Below are positions 35,101-43,803 of a DNA stretch of 64,000 nucleotides, piece after piece (position 1 is the stretch's first letter; every line of letters starts with the position of its first letter). The notes under the pieces were generated by a model, which was not told the DNA's origin, did no database searches, and saw nothing but the letters and a program-made list of their open reading frames with translations. The stretch is from Diplolepis rosae (Eukaryota; Arthropoda; Insecta; Hymenoptera; Diplolepididae). Where the stretch lies: NCBI GenBank assembly GCA_030998225.1, contig JAPYXD010000716.1, positions 248,001 to 312,000 on the forward strand. Direction: 5' to 3'. The position numbers were made by a program, and so were the translations under genes.

Positions 35101-38100
35101 AAGCAAAACTTGATGCAAATTCGTTGATCTGTTCTTTTCGTCATTTTAAACTGTAAACAAATGCGACGAACGGAAAAAGCACGTTGGAGATAAACACATG
35201 CTGCGCGCGACCCAAGGCGCCCGGCCGGTAACTACGGCATTCAAGGAGTTCGTGAGGGACTACTGGTTATGCTCATACCCCGCAAAGGCCAATTGAGCGC
35301 TCTGGTGCGAAGATATAAATGCAGGTCGGATACTTTTCGGACACACCTCGTACGTCATAATCTTGGCATCTGAAAGTTCACTTTCATAATTCGAGGAACA
35401 AGACTTTTGTGAACTTCAATCACTAAGATCTTATTTCGTATCAGAACCTTCGACAGTAATTAAATATTTTTACAAGCGAAAATGGAATTTGATTATAGTT
35501 TGAACCTAGCTTTGGTCCTAATGTACTTTTTCTGACACCAATCTACCTCGAGAAATATGAAATATTAGTCCCAACGAAAGTTGTATCAATCGGATTCGGA
35601 AAGGTAGGATCACTATGAATACACGATTGTTGGAGCTCTGGCGCAGTACTGGCAAGATCCTGGTGGACGAGAAATTTTTTTTTCATACAATGTCAGGGTT
35701 TTTGCCAGTACTACGCCAGCTACGAATCATCAGTATGAAAAAAATACTGGACCCTTACAAACATTTAATATGTTGCAGTATAAGCGATGTATGATGCAAA
35801 ATTGTAACATCGATGAATATATAAAAAATGGCGTGAAAGCAAAATGTGCCAACAGAGGAAATTCATACGAAGTAAGTGCACAAAATTGAAAAAATGCTGT
35901 CAATAAAAGTGAAAAGTAGATAAAAATATATTTGGTAAACTTTTAAATAAATATTTATAAGATTTTACTGACATAAGACGTGGATCAATAAGTCCCGGCA
36001 CTAACTAGGAAGAACACATTTTTTTGGCAAAACCCAACTTTATTCATCAACATAGTCTCCTTCAAAAGCAACACAATCAGTCCAGCGCTTCTCTAACATT
36101 TCAATACCTTTCTTGTAGAACTATTTATCTTTGGCCTCGAAATAAGCGTTCTTTTCGGTGATGACTTCCTCCTTGGAGTAGAATCTCTTTCCTTGGAGCA
36201 TTTTTTTGAGGTCTGCAAACAGGTAGTAGTCGCTGGGGGCCAGATCCCTGAATATGGTGGGTGCGGAAGCAATTCGAAGCTCAATTCGTTCAATTTCGCC
36301 ATGGTAGCGAGCGACTTGTGACACGGCGTATTGTCTGGGTGAAAGAGCATTTTTTTCTTCTTCATTTGGAGCCGTTTCTCACCGCTTTCGTTCTTCAAAC
36401 GCATCAATTGGCCAATGTAACGTTCACTATTGATCGTCTTACCTTTTTCCAGGTAGTCGATGAACAAAACTCCATGAGCATCCCAAAATACTGAGGCCAT
36501 AACCTTACCGGCCCACATTTGCGTTTTTGGCCGCTTTGGATGCTTCTCACCGACTGCAGTCCACTCGGCTGACGACCGCTTTGACTCCGGAGTGTAGTGA
36601 TGGATCCAGGTTTCGTCCATTGTCACATACTGACGCAAAAACTTCGGTTTATTTCGGCGAAACAACTCCAAACAGCGCTCGAAATCAACGACACGTTGTT
36701 GTTTTTGACCCACCGTGAGCAAACGCGGCACCCACTTTGACAACAGCTTCCTCATAGACAAATGTCTATGCAAAATAACGTACACACTGCCGTATGATAT
36801 CTTTAAGGTGTCAGCTATCTCACGCAATTTTAATTTACGGTTTTCGAAAATCATTTGGTGGACTTTTTTGATGGCTCCCGGTTTAACTACCTCATTTGGC
36901 CGGCCAAAGTATTCAGCATCTTCAGTGTCTGTAAGACCACGTTTAAACTCAGTATACCACCGACAAATGGTTGTTTTTGATGCAGCAGAGTCCCCGTAGC
37001 ACTTTTAAAGTCATTGCTGAGCTTGCACTGTATTTTTTTTCATCAAAAAGCAATGGTAAATCAACACACAAAATTGTTTTGAATCCATTGTTTTGAGAAT
37101 ATTAAGACTAGCGTCACTTAAATCACTGTGACTCGTGGACCAAACATCAGAATGTCATGAAATTTTGACACGTATCTTTTGAAGGTTGGTACTCATGAAA
37201 AATCATACAGAACTTTTGTTGGCTACGCCATCTATATGTCAGTCCCGGGACTTATTGATCCACGTGTTATGACACATCGTTCAATAAGTTCCAGGACTAA
37301 CCCACAGATGGCGTTAGTAATAACAAAGTCACTTCGTTTTTCAAAAGAACTAACCTTTAAATGACACGTGTCTGACTTTCACGTCAATCAGACCATAAAC
37401 AGCAAAGCTACTGTGGTGAAAGTAATGCTACTTTTGCATTTGTTTACAAAATGGACAAAAACGAATTTCGTGTGTTGATAAAACATTGCTATTTAATGGG
37501 AAAAAATACCGTACAAGCTCAACAATGGCTTGAAAAATGTTATCCGGACTGTGCTCCGTCGAAAACAACGATTTGCCGGTGGTATGCTGATTTCAAACGC
37601 GGCTGCACTGATACAAATGATGCGGAACGCTCGGGTAGGCCAAATGAAGCAGTAACTCCGGAAAATATTAAGCAAGTTTTGAAAATCGTGATGGACGACC
37701 GCAAACTGAAAGTCCGTGAGATTGCTAAGATGGTGAACATATCAACTAGAAGTGTGTCTACGATTTTAAACGAAAAATTGGGCATGAAAAAAGTCTTTTC
37801 CAAATGGGTCCCGCGTTTGCTCACAATGGAACAAAAGCAACAACGAGTCGACGATTCAGAGAGCTGTTTGTCATTGTTTACTCGCAATAAACAGGATTTC
37901 TTGCGTCGGTATGTGACAATGGACGAAAGATGGATCCATCATTTCACTCCGGGGTCGAAGCGGCAGTCAGCTGAGTGGCATGCAGCCGGTGAAAGCCGTC
38001 CGAAGCGTCCGAAAACGCAACAGTCAGCTGGCAAAGTCATGGTGTCAGTTTTTTGGAATGCGCACGGTATAATTTACATCGACTACCTTGAAAAGGGAAA

Positions 38101-38614
38101 ATATATCAACAGCGACTATTACATTGAGTTATTGGTGCGTTTGAAAGATGAAATCGCAAAAAAACGACTACACATGAAGTAGAAAAAAATCATCTTTCAT
38201 CAAGACAATGCACCGCACCTGGAGCATCTCAAAAAGATGCTCCAGGGAAAACGATTTGGCTCGAATGAGGAAGTAATCGCTGAAACTGAAGCTTATTTTG
38301 AGGTCAAGGACAAATCATTTTACAAGCATGGTATCGAAAAGTTAGAGCACTTGAAGGTGATTATATTGATGAATAAAAATGAATTTTGCAAAAAAAATGT
38401 TGTTTTCTTAGTTAGTCCCGGGACTTATTGAACGATGTGTTATCTTCATATTATTTGAAAGATTATTAAAAAATATAACCGATCAATTTTTCAGCCGCGT
38501 CTTGGTGATGTTCTCGTCAGTGAACAAAAAATTCTGGGATATTTGGTTCACATGGAAACAGAGAGAAGAAATTCACTGGGTACATACACGTATAAACATC
38601 CCGATGAACTTTGA
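26200..38614 (+). CDS. P4: secreted pseudo-protease-like paralogue, complete, introns swollen by transposons
   Basis: Exons 26200-26257, 30962-31260, 35499-35603, 35779-35871 and 38495-38614 (TGA), giving 224 residues over 12.4 kb. The signal peptide begins MNFINFAVL with a likely cut after VFS. Exon 2 has VGTGLIVSSSFLMTAL and ends PKGDVALAY. The D in GDVALAY falls where chymotrypsins have the catalytic Asp (DIAL), the only triad-like residue retained in the family. Exon 3 contains FLTPIYL and VVSIGFGK, like VxPIxL...SGWG. Exon 4 has three Cys, two of them fourteen apart. Exon 5 reads RLGDVLVSEQKILGYLV. Introns 1, 2 and 4 are 4.7, 4.2 and 2.6 kb and hold at least eight transposon copies, yet every exon is open. 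Candidate AATAAA at 38838-38843. Confidence 0.8.
26769..27036 (-). mobile_element. Mos1-like mariner fragment, internally deleted
   Basis: The reverse strand gives YYFKNGEFDIEDKERSGRP and LLDQDSCHTQEE joined directly to DGQYFE, the C-terminal end. All catalytic residues are missing. Terminal-repeat-like sequence GTGTAAAAATAAGTTTCCGA at 26766. Confidence 0.75.
27284..27494. mobile_element. Hairpin MITE of about 210 bp
   Basis: CAACACAAGCATGTTTTTCT on the left faces AGAAAAACATGCTTTTGTTG on the right. Arms continue through TTTTGACG, GGGCATAAAGTTTG and CCCTATTT. Nearly full-length self-complementary. Confidence 0.85.
27500..28011. repeat. Repeat E, copy 1
   Basis: Shares GATCGATAAAATCAAAATGG, the CATGCGC-rich stretch and CACAATTCGGGAAATT with 49180-49893. 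Contains a TTCTTC run. Short frames are not genes. Confidence 0.65.
28142..28269. mobile_element. hAT-type MITE, family C, truncated copy
   Basis: From CCATAGATGCTTCGAGCTCA to TCTACGAACACTG. The left end is lost. Terminal subtype as at 13628-13789. Confidence 0.75.
28270..28599 (-). mobile_element. Mos1-like mariner fragment (reverse)
   Basis: Reverse-strand reading with stops gives the pieces KIIGNDSKTRKLGSI and, upstream in the protein, a degraded DNA-binding region. A complete mariner was inserted into it at TA 28600. Confidence 0.6.
28602..29887 (+). mobile_element. Complete-length Mos1-like mariner (1286 bp) with broken transposase
   Basis: TIRs TTGGATCCATAACTTAATTC and GAATTAAGTTATAGATCCAA, with TA on both sides. 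The length equals that of the classic Mos1 element. The transposase starts at ATG 28774 (MSNFVPEKV), has one in-frame TGA at about 29011 and one frameshift near 29225, and ends DGQYFE at 29810. Otherwise it keeps the paired-like DNA-binding half, HHDNARPHVA and YSPDVAPSDYHLF. Youngest-looking mariner of this group here. Confidence 0.92.
30268..30410. repeat. GC-rich hairpin cluster
   Basis: CTGCCCGCTTAGCGGGCAG at 30272-30290 is a perfect 8-bp stem with a 3-base loop. It is followed by other short self-complementary words (CTACGCGCGCAG, CACGCTTCGCG). Base composition is unlike its surroundings. The rest of P4 intron 1 to 30961 is AT-rich. Confidence 0.5.
32440..33240 (-). mobile_element. Mos1-like mariner fragment nested in the previous element
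   Basis: Reverse strand from ATG 33002: MSSFVPSKSHLRHSLLFLFH, then FRQFKSGDFDLTDNEHPGA, LDEDPTQSQQQLAQ and WVPHQLNDRQ, then a frameshift. Only the DNA-binding half and a degraded first-Asp region remain. Confidence 0.8.
33244..33404. mobile_element. hAT-type MITE, family C, second terminal subtype, 8-bp duplication
   Basis: Flanked by CACCGTAC (33236-33243) and CGCCGTAC (33405-33412). TIRs AGTGATCCCAGAAGTGGGAG and complement ending GTGGGATCACTG. The centre is identical in type to 13628-13789 but the ends differ. Confidence 0.85.
33715..34509. other. AT-rich part of P4 intron 2
   Basis: No gene or element recognised. Confidence 0.4.
34512..35348 (-). mobile_element. Mariner, non-autonomous deletion derivative (837 bp), copy 1
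   Basis: TIRs CGAGGTGTGTCCGAAAAGTA and complement ending 35348, TA at both sides. The reverse strand keeps the C terminus (FSKLKIALKGQRF, WERVVQSNGDYFEG) and part of the N terminus, with a large internal deletion. Same family as 45926-46658. Confidence 0.88.
35638..35719 (+). other. Intron 3 stem of P4
   Basis: Arms CTGGCGCAGTACTGGCAA (35638-35655) and TTGCCAGTACTACGCCAG (35702-35719) pair over 17 of 18 positions. The GCG/CGC step replaces the ACC/GGT step of P2, so both arms changed together. Confidence 0.6.
35976..37267 (-). mobile_element. Irritans-group mariner, full length (1292 bp), frameshifted
   Basis: TIRs AGACGTGGATCAATAAGTCC and complement ending 37267, with TA at 35974 and 37268. 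The main frame runs 36854 to 36093: helix-turn-helix, WVPRLLT, TMDETWIHH (first Asp), HPDNTPCHKS (second Asp), then a frameshift just before the third Asp; the LAPSDYYLF segment is in another frame (36121-36324). The N-terminal part is out of frame. Confidence 0.9.
37270..38440 (+). mobile_element. Irritans-group mariner, internally deleted, abutting the previous one
   Basis: TIRs ACACATCGTTCAATAAGTTC and complement ending 38440. The frame from ATG 37451 (MDKNEFRVLIKHCYL) is open for 243 codons through TMDERWIHH and ends at TAG after RLHMK. A downstream segment with IIFHQDNAPHL then jumps to KKMLQGKRF, so the third Asp region is deleted. The left end shares the TA of the neighbouring element. 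Confidence 0.88.
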
Positions 38615-39110
38615 TTAATATTACTAATTATAATTTCTACTTCGAAAGTTGGGGACCTATCGATGCTTTTACTACATTCTAAATTGATAAATTTCTGTAA
38701 TAATTTTAAACATGTCTATGTCTATCGTTGTACTTTACTAAGCAATATATTACTTTCAAATTTAAAATAATTTCCTAAACTTAAATCATTAGTGATAGAG
38801 AGAATAAGTCATAAAAATATATTGTGCAAATAGGGAAAATAAATATTTTGATCAATATTTTTCCTACTGGGATGTCAAAAAATGGATTTGTTCTCCCCAC
38901 AAGGGATAATAAAATGCATTTATAAGGAAAAATATTTTATTTTAAAATTCCACATTCACGACAAAACAATTATTTCATGATTTTTTTAATTAGTATTATC
39001 TGGATCAGCAAAATTCAATGTGCCAAATGCAATAATAAATTAAAATTAAGTTCAAGATTATGCTGTTGGCTGATAATAACAAAGGATCATATATATCAAA
39101 TATACATATA

Positions 39111-39122
39111 TTATATATATGC
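39111..39122 (+). promoter_or_regulatory. P5 TATA region
   Basis: TTATATATATGC ends 48 bases before the ATG at 39170, matching the spacing in P2, P3, P7 and P8. Confidence 0.45.
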
Positions 39123-39169
39123 AGTCGCAATTATGATCAACTAGAAATTGTCAATAAAAGTCGGTGAGA

Positions 39170-42100
39170 ATGAATGTCGATATTCGCGCACTTTTTTGTG
39201 TATTTTTTATAGTAGTTTATTCTGAAGGTAATTTGTTCAGCTTTTACCTATTTTATCTACTAATTATGCTCTTGAATCAAGTACATTTTATTTTCCCTCT
39301 AAGTAACAACTCTTGTCCCAGATGTTGTTTTCTTTTTGTCGATATTCTTCAGATTAAGTTTGCGCCCTAACCTTTTTTGCATGGCGGATAAATTGGACAC
39401 AAATTAAAAAATTTTAATTCTTGATTGCATATTTTCCAATTAAATTTGATTATTGAAAAACGTTTTTGGTAGAATTTAGGTCAACAAAGTTAAGCAACCT
39501 GGCCGAGAAAATGGATATAGAGGAGTCATCCAGTGCTGCACAGTTTGCATATCAAGAACATGTAAGCGGCTTTATCATTGCGATAGTGAAAAACGCAACT
39601 TCCAAAGGGACCGGAACAATAGTGGGTTACAGTTTTATCATAACTGCTTTGAAAGTTTTTAACGAGGGAATTGAAGGCCTCACACTTAAACCACGTGAAA
39701 AAAGAGATAGAATCGTACGCGAAATTGTCCGATACGCCCCTAGGGGACCTCTTGCATTGGCATATGTGAGTAGTTTAACACTAATAAGCCAAAATTCCGT
39801 ATCCATTTTTTCGTAGATTTGATAAAAGTGTAAATAGCCTACGAAATTTTTGTAAACTTTGATCACTTGCATTTGATTTTGCATCGAAATTGTTGGCATT
39901 TTAATTTAATTTTAGTTTGTTCCTGCGTTTCCTGTCGGCACCCTTTATCTGGTGCCTATTTATATCAAGAAAAGTGAAATTGAACTGAAAATGAAAGCTA
40001 CATCATTAGGATTTGGTCCGGTATGAATAGTATCAATTCATGTATTGAGCGCGGATTAGTTTCTCGTAATGTAATGACACCACTGCATAGAGCAGTAGTG
40101 GGGCTAATGATCTAGGAGACTATTCGTCCCTGCTACCACTCAATGCAATGGTTTACAGTTTCGCACTCTCTTTGTAGCCGAAATCAATCGAGATTAATCC
40201 GCTCTCTGTTAATAACTTTTGATGTGCTATTGAGTGTTAGCTATAAAAAAGGTACCTTCTAGGGCAATACGAATTTTTTAAATTTTCTAGAACCTGGGCT
40301 CTGTCAGGTCGTTAAGTTGTGAAATTACGAGTTATGTACCGTGTGCCGTAAGAGCAAAGACAACCGTAAGAAAATTTCCATATCAAGTGAGTACATCAAG
40401 TTACACAAATTCGTGAAAGGAAACTTAAAAGTAAGCGAACATTTATCAGATGTACAAATAATTTTCTGCCGTTTGCCAAAAGTTGGCGCCACCAGAAAGT
40501 TTTGGTTGAAATTAACAGATGTAAAACGTCACTGTCGCAACATCTGTCAACAACATAACCTTGAAATATTAGTGAATTTTTATCAGTATAATATATTCTT
40601 TTGTATGCGGAAACGTCGAGTTTGAGTCGAATAAGCTTCATTTGCAGGAACTTTTAATTTAATTTTGCAATTTGAAGAAATTTGCAGCTGAGGTACATCG
40701 ATTGCTTCTAGAAAGATATGGTGAGGCTGCCTTAAGTGAGGGAAGTTGTCGTGAGTGGTTTCAAAAGTTTAAGAACGGTGAGTTTGACATCGAAGACAAA
40801 GAACGTAACGGAAGGCCGAAAGTGTACGAAGACGCGGAATTGGAAGCATTATTGGATCAAGATTCGTGCCAAAGGCAAGAAGAACTTGCACGTACATTAG
40901 GAATAACTCAAGAAGCAATTTCACATCGTTTAAAATTATTGGGAATGATTCAAAAACTAGGAAATTGGGTTCTATATGAACTGAAACCGAGAAACGTTGA
41001 ACGTCGATTTTCCACATGTGAAATGCTGCTTGCCAGGCATAAACGAAAGGGTTTCCTGCACCGTATAGTCACTGGTGATGAAAAATGGATTCACTATGAT
41101 AACCCAAAACGGAAGAAATCACGGAGACCATCTGGTCATGCTTCAACATCTACAGCTAAGCCAAATATTCATGGAAAAAAACTCTTGTTGTGTATTTAGT
41201 GGGATCAGCTTGGTGTCGTGTATTAAGAGTTGCTCAAACCGAACGAAACAATTACTGGGATTGTCTACCGAAAACAATTAAAGAAAATGAGTCGAGCACT
41301 CAAGGAAAAGCGCGCCCACTACTACAGACACAACAAAATTATTCTCCTGCATGATAATGCTCGTCCATATGTTGCGCCGCCGGTCAAAACCTGTTTGGAA
41401 ACACTCAATTGGGTCACCAAACCCACCGCATTCAGCAGATATTGCTCCTTCTGATTTCCACTTATTTCGATCGATGACGCATGGCCTGTCTGAGCAGCAC
41501 TTCACATCATATGAAAATACCAAAAATTGGGTCGATTCGTGGACAGCCTCAAAAGATGAAGCATTCTTCCGACGTGGTATCCGTATATTGCCAGAAAAAT
41601 GGGAAAAAGTAGTGGCAAGCGATGGACAATACTTCGAATAAAACATAAGGTTCCGTTCTTTCACAATAAATGCCCAATTTTTGATAATAAACGGCGGAAA
41701 CTTATTTGTATACCTGATACAATTCAAAACTTCAAGAAAACGAAACAATTCGAATCCGCAAAATACCAAAACGACCAAATTTAAGCCAAAACAAGCCTCA
41801 AAATCAAAAATTGTAATAACCTAAGAAAAGGCTTGTTTTAGTTCGGGTTTGGTCGTTTTGGTATTTTAAGGGTTAAAACTGTCGCGAATTTTTAAAATTT
41901 CGAATTATAGTTTTATTTGTACCTTAAAATGATTTTGAGTTTGTAGTAATACAGATTTGAACTCAATTTTAAACGAACATTTATTTTGTTAAAGTATTGA
42001 ATAAAGATATATCAAATTTCGCAGATATTTGTCTTTATGTTGTTTGAGAAAATGTTATAAGAGCCTTAAAATTTTTCAGCCTCGACTCGGGGATGTTCTC

Positions 42101-42202
42101 ATAACTAAAGACAGGATTTTGGGATATTTGGTTCACTTCGAGTACTTGAAGAAATTAAAAGTGTCATTATTCACGTATATACATCCCAGTGTCACTAATT
42201 GA
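39170..42202 (+). CDS. P5: secreted pseudo-protease-like paralogue, complete
   Basis: Exons 39170-39227, 39473-39765, 39916-40020, 40291-40386 and 42080-42202 (TGA), giving 224 residues. ATG at 39170 gives MNVDIRALFCVFF, a signal peptide likely cut after VYS; the upstream GTG is not a start. Exon 2 has KGTGTIVGYSFIITAL and ends APRGPLALAY, where the Asp seen in P4 is replaced by Pro. Exon 3 has LYLVPIYIKK and SLGFGP. Exon 4 is 96 bases, one codon longer than in all other copies, with Cys at SCE and PCA but not in the usual fourteen-residue spacing. Exon 5 reads RLGDVLITKDRILGYLV. Intron 3 holds a short TIR element that appears to have removed the conserved intronic stem. Intron 4 holds a mariner. 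Close relative of P4 by sequence. Confidence 0.8.
40047..40206. mobile_element. Short TIR element in P5 intron 3
   Basis: GAGCGCGGATTAGTTTCTCG faces CGAGATTAATCCGCTCTC. A lone end (GAGCGCGGATTA) is also at 24117. It occupies the place where other paralogues hold the intronic stem. Confidence 0.65.
40446..41717 (+). mobile_element. Mos1-like mariner, full length (1272 bp), dead
   Basis: TIRs TCAGATGTACAAATAATTTT and complement ending 41717, TA duplicated. The transposase is readable from about 40672 to 41641 (HRIVTGDEKWIHYDNPKRKK, LHDNARPYVA, IAPSDFHLF, DGQYFE) with two in-frame stops near 41200 and 41225 and a frameshift near 41440; the initiating ATG is lost. In P5 intron 4. Confidence 0.9.
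41757..41868. repeat. Hairpin repeat of about 110 bp
   Basis: AAAATACCAAAACGACCAAA faces TTTGGTCGTTTTGGTATTTT, and inner AACAAGCC faces GGCTTGTT. Next to the end of the mariner. Confidence 0.85.
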
Positions 42203-43017
42203 CCTCCCTTATCGTAGTTTTCATTGGAAAAATTGGGAACCTGTTAATGCTTTTATTAAATTTTAAATTTAAAAAACTTCTGTGATAATCTGGAATGTTA
42301 ATATTGTTGTACTTTGATGAGCAAGATATAATTTTCAGATGTAAAAAAATTTAGACTAAGAAAAAGCATTAATTAAAAAAGAATCCATTATTGAATCCAT
42401 ATTTATGTCAAGTTGCCTACAAGAAAATTGGATTGCTTTCTAAATAGAATTTGAATCTCACATAATTATTCATTTTTTCAGGAATATTATTCCAACAGTT
42501 AGTGGAAATTTCCACAGCAGAACTTTTTAATGGATTAAAATAAATTTCTGTTTAAATGAAATAATTATCTTTCTGTCAATCTGATATTTTGGTTTTCCAT
42601 TTAATAAATCATCCTAATAATGTTAATGTTAAAAAAAACAAAACTCAAGGCTGAATAAATACCTCCAGAATATTTCAGAAATTGTTTACATTAATTTTAT
42701 CTTTGCGTAATTTGATGATATCAAAATTGACTTTTTAATCACTTCTAATAACTAATATATTATTATACTCTACGTTTTCAAAATACCTTATTAGCTGGTA
42801 GCTCTGAAGTCAAAATTCCGTTTATTTCCCATCATGTAGCCTTTAAAGTACCTGCACATAAAAAAACATTTCTTAGATGTTATACGCAAATATAATTTAC
42901 AAATTTTCTGCAATATAAAAAATTTTACCGTAATAACTGTTAAATTCACAAAATATGAAGTTTTCCTCAGAATAGTATTAAGTTCATTAATTTTATTCAA
43001 ATTATAGATTTTTAATA

Positions 43018-43338
43018 ACACAAGCCCACAAAAAAATTGTCCTGCGCGAAGAATGCCACTATGATATTCCCATGTATTTTTTTCCGCTGAAACCGAATCC
43101 GTAACCCGTCTGACTCCAGCACGTTAGGATTTCGTCCTAACCTCAAAAAGCACTTCGAAAAATCGCTGAATCCAATATACCTATAATCCTGTAACACGAG
43201 ATTTTTCGATTTTGCAGTACATGATCTTTTCGATGTACAAGCTCATTTGCGGATTCGGTCTCAGCGGAAAAAAATACTACATGGGAATATCATAGTATCA
43301 TTCTTCTCGCAGACATTTTTTTTTTCGAGGACCTGTGT
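43018..43338. mobile_element. Hairpin MITE between P5 and P6 (about 320 bp)
   Basis: Arms ACACAAG..., ATGATATTCCCATGTATTTT, TTCCGCTGAAACCGAATCC and their complements ending TGTGT at 43338. The rest of 42370-43735 is AT-rich intergenic. Confidence 0.85.
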
Positions 43339-43735
43339 AATCAGTTCATGAATTCTTTATTTAATGTTACATGTCCTAATAATATTAATGCTACGATTTT
43401 ATTTTCAAGAAAGTCAATGTTACTATTTTCGTGATATTTTTTTTGAAGTGTTAGTAATTTTCAGATATAATAAACGAAAAATAAATAATCTACGTTTCAA
43501 TTGATAAAAAAACAACTAATGCCAACTTCTTGTAACCTTTATGATGTTTAATTATTGCAACACCAAAAACAAAAGCGATACAGTTTAATCACGATAATGA
43601 TCAAATCTCTTATATGATATAAATTGCGTCAATACTAGAAAATACACCAAATTGTTTTTCAACACAGATAATAAATTATTATTTCGGCATGAGATAATAT
43701 TGTTATTATCATTGACTGATAGCTATCCATTTACA

Positions 43736-43758
43736 TATACATATATATATATATATGT
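43736..43758 (+). promoter_or_regulatory. P6 TATA region
   Basis: A run of alternating TA ends 46 bases before the ATG. It is longer than in other copies and could be a simple repeat that also serves as the TATA box. Confidence 0.4.
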
Positions 43759-43803
43759 ACATTTGCAATAAAAGTTATTGTACATTTTCGTGAATCTAGA
43801 ATA

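Noticed and set aside
36093..36854. Host SETMAR-like methyltransferase gene
   Set aside because: Only a mariner transposase is present, bounded by terminal repeats; no SET domain is nearby.
39164..39169. Start of P5 two codons upstream at GTG
   Set aside because: The siblings start at ATG aligned with 39170, and GTG is not used as a normal eukaryotic start.
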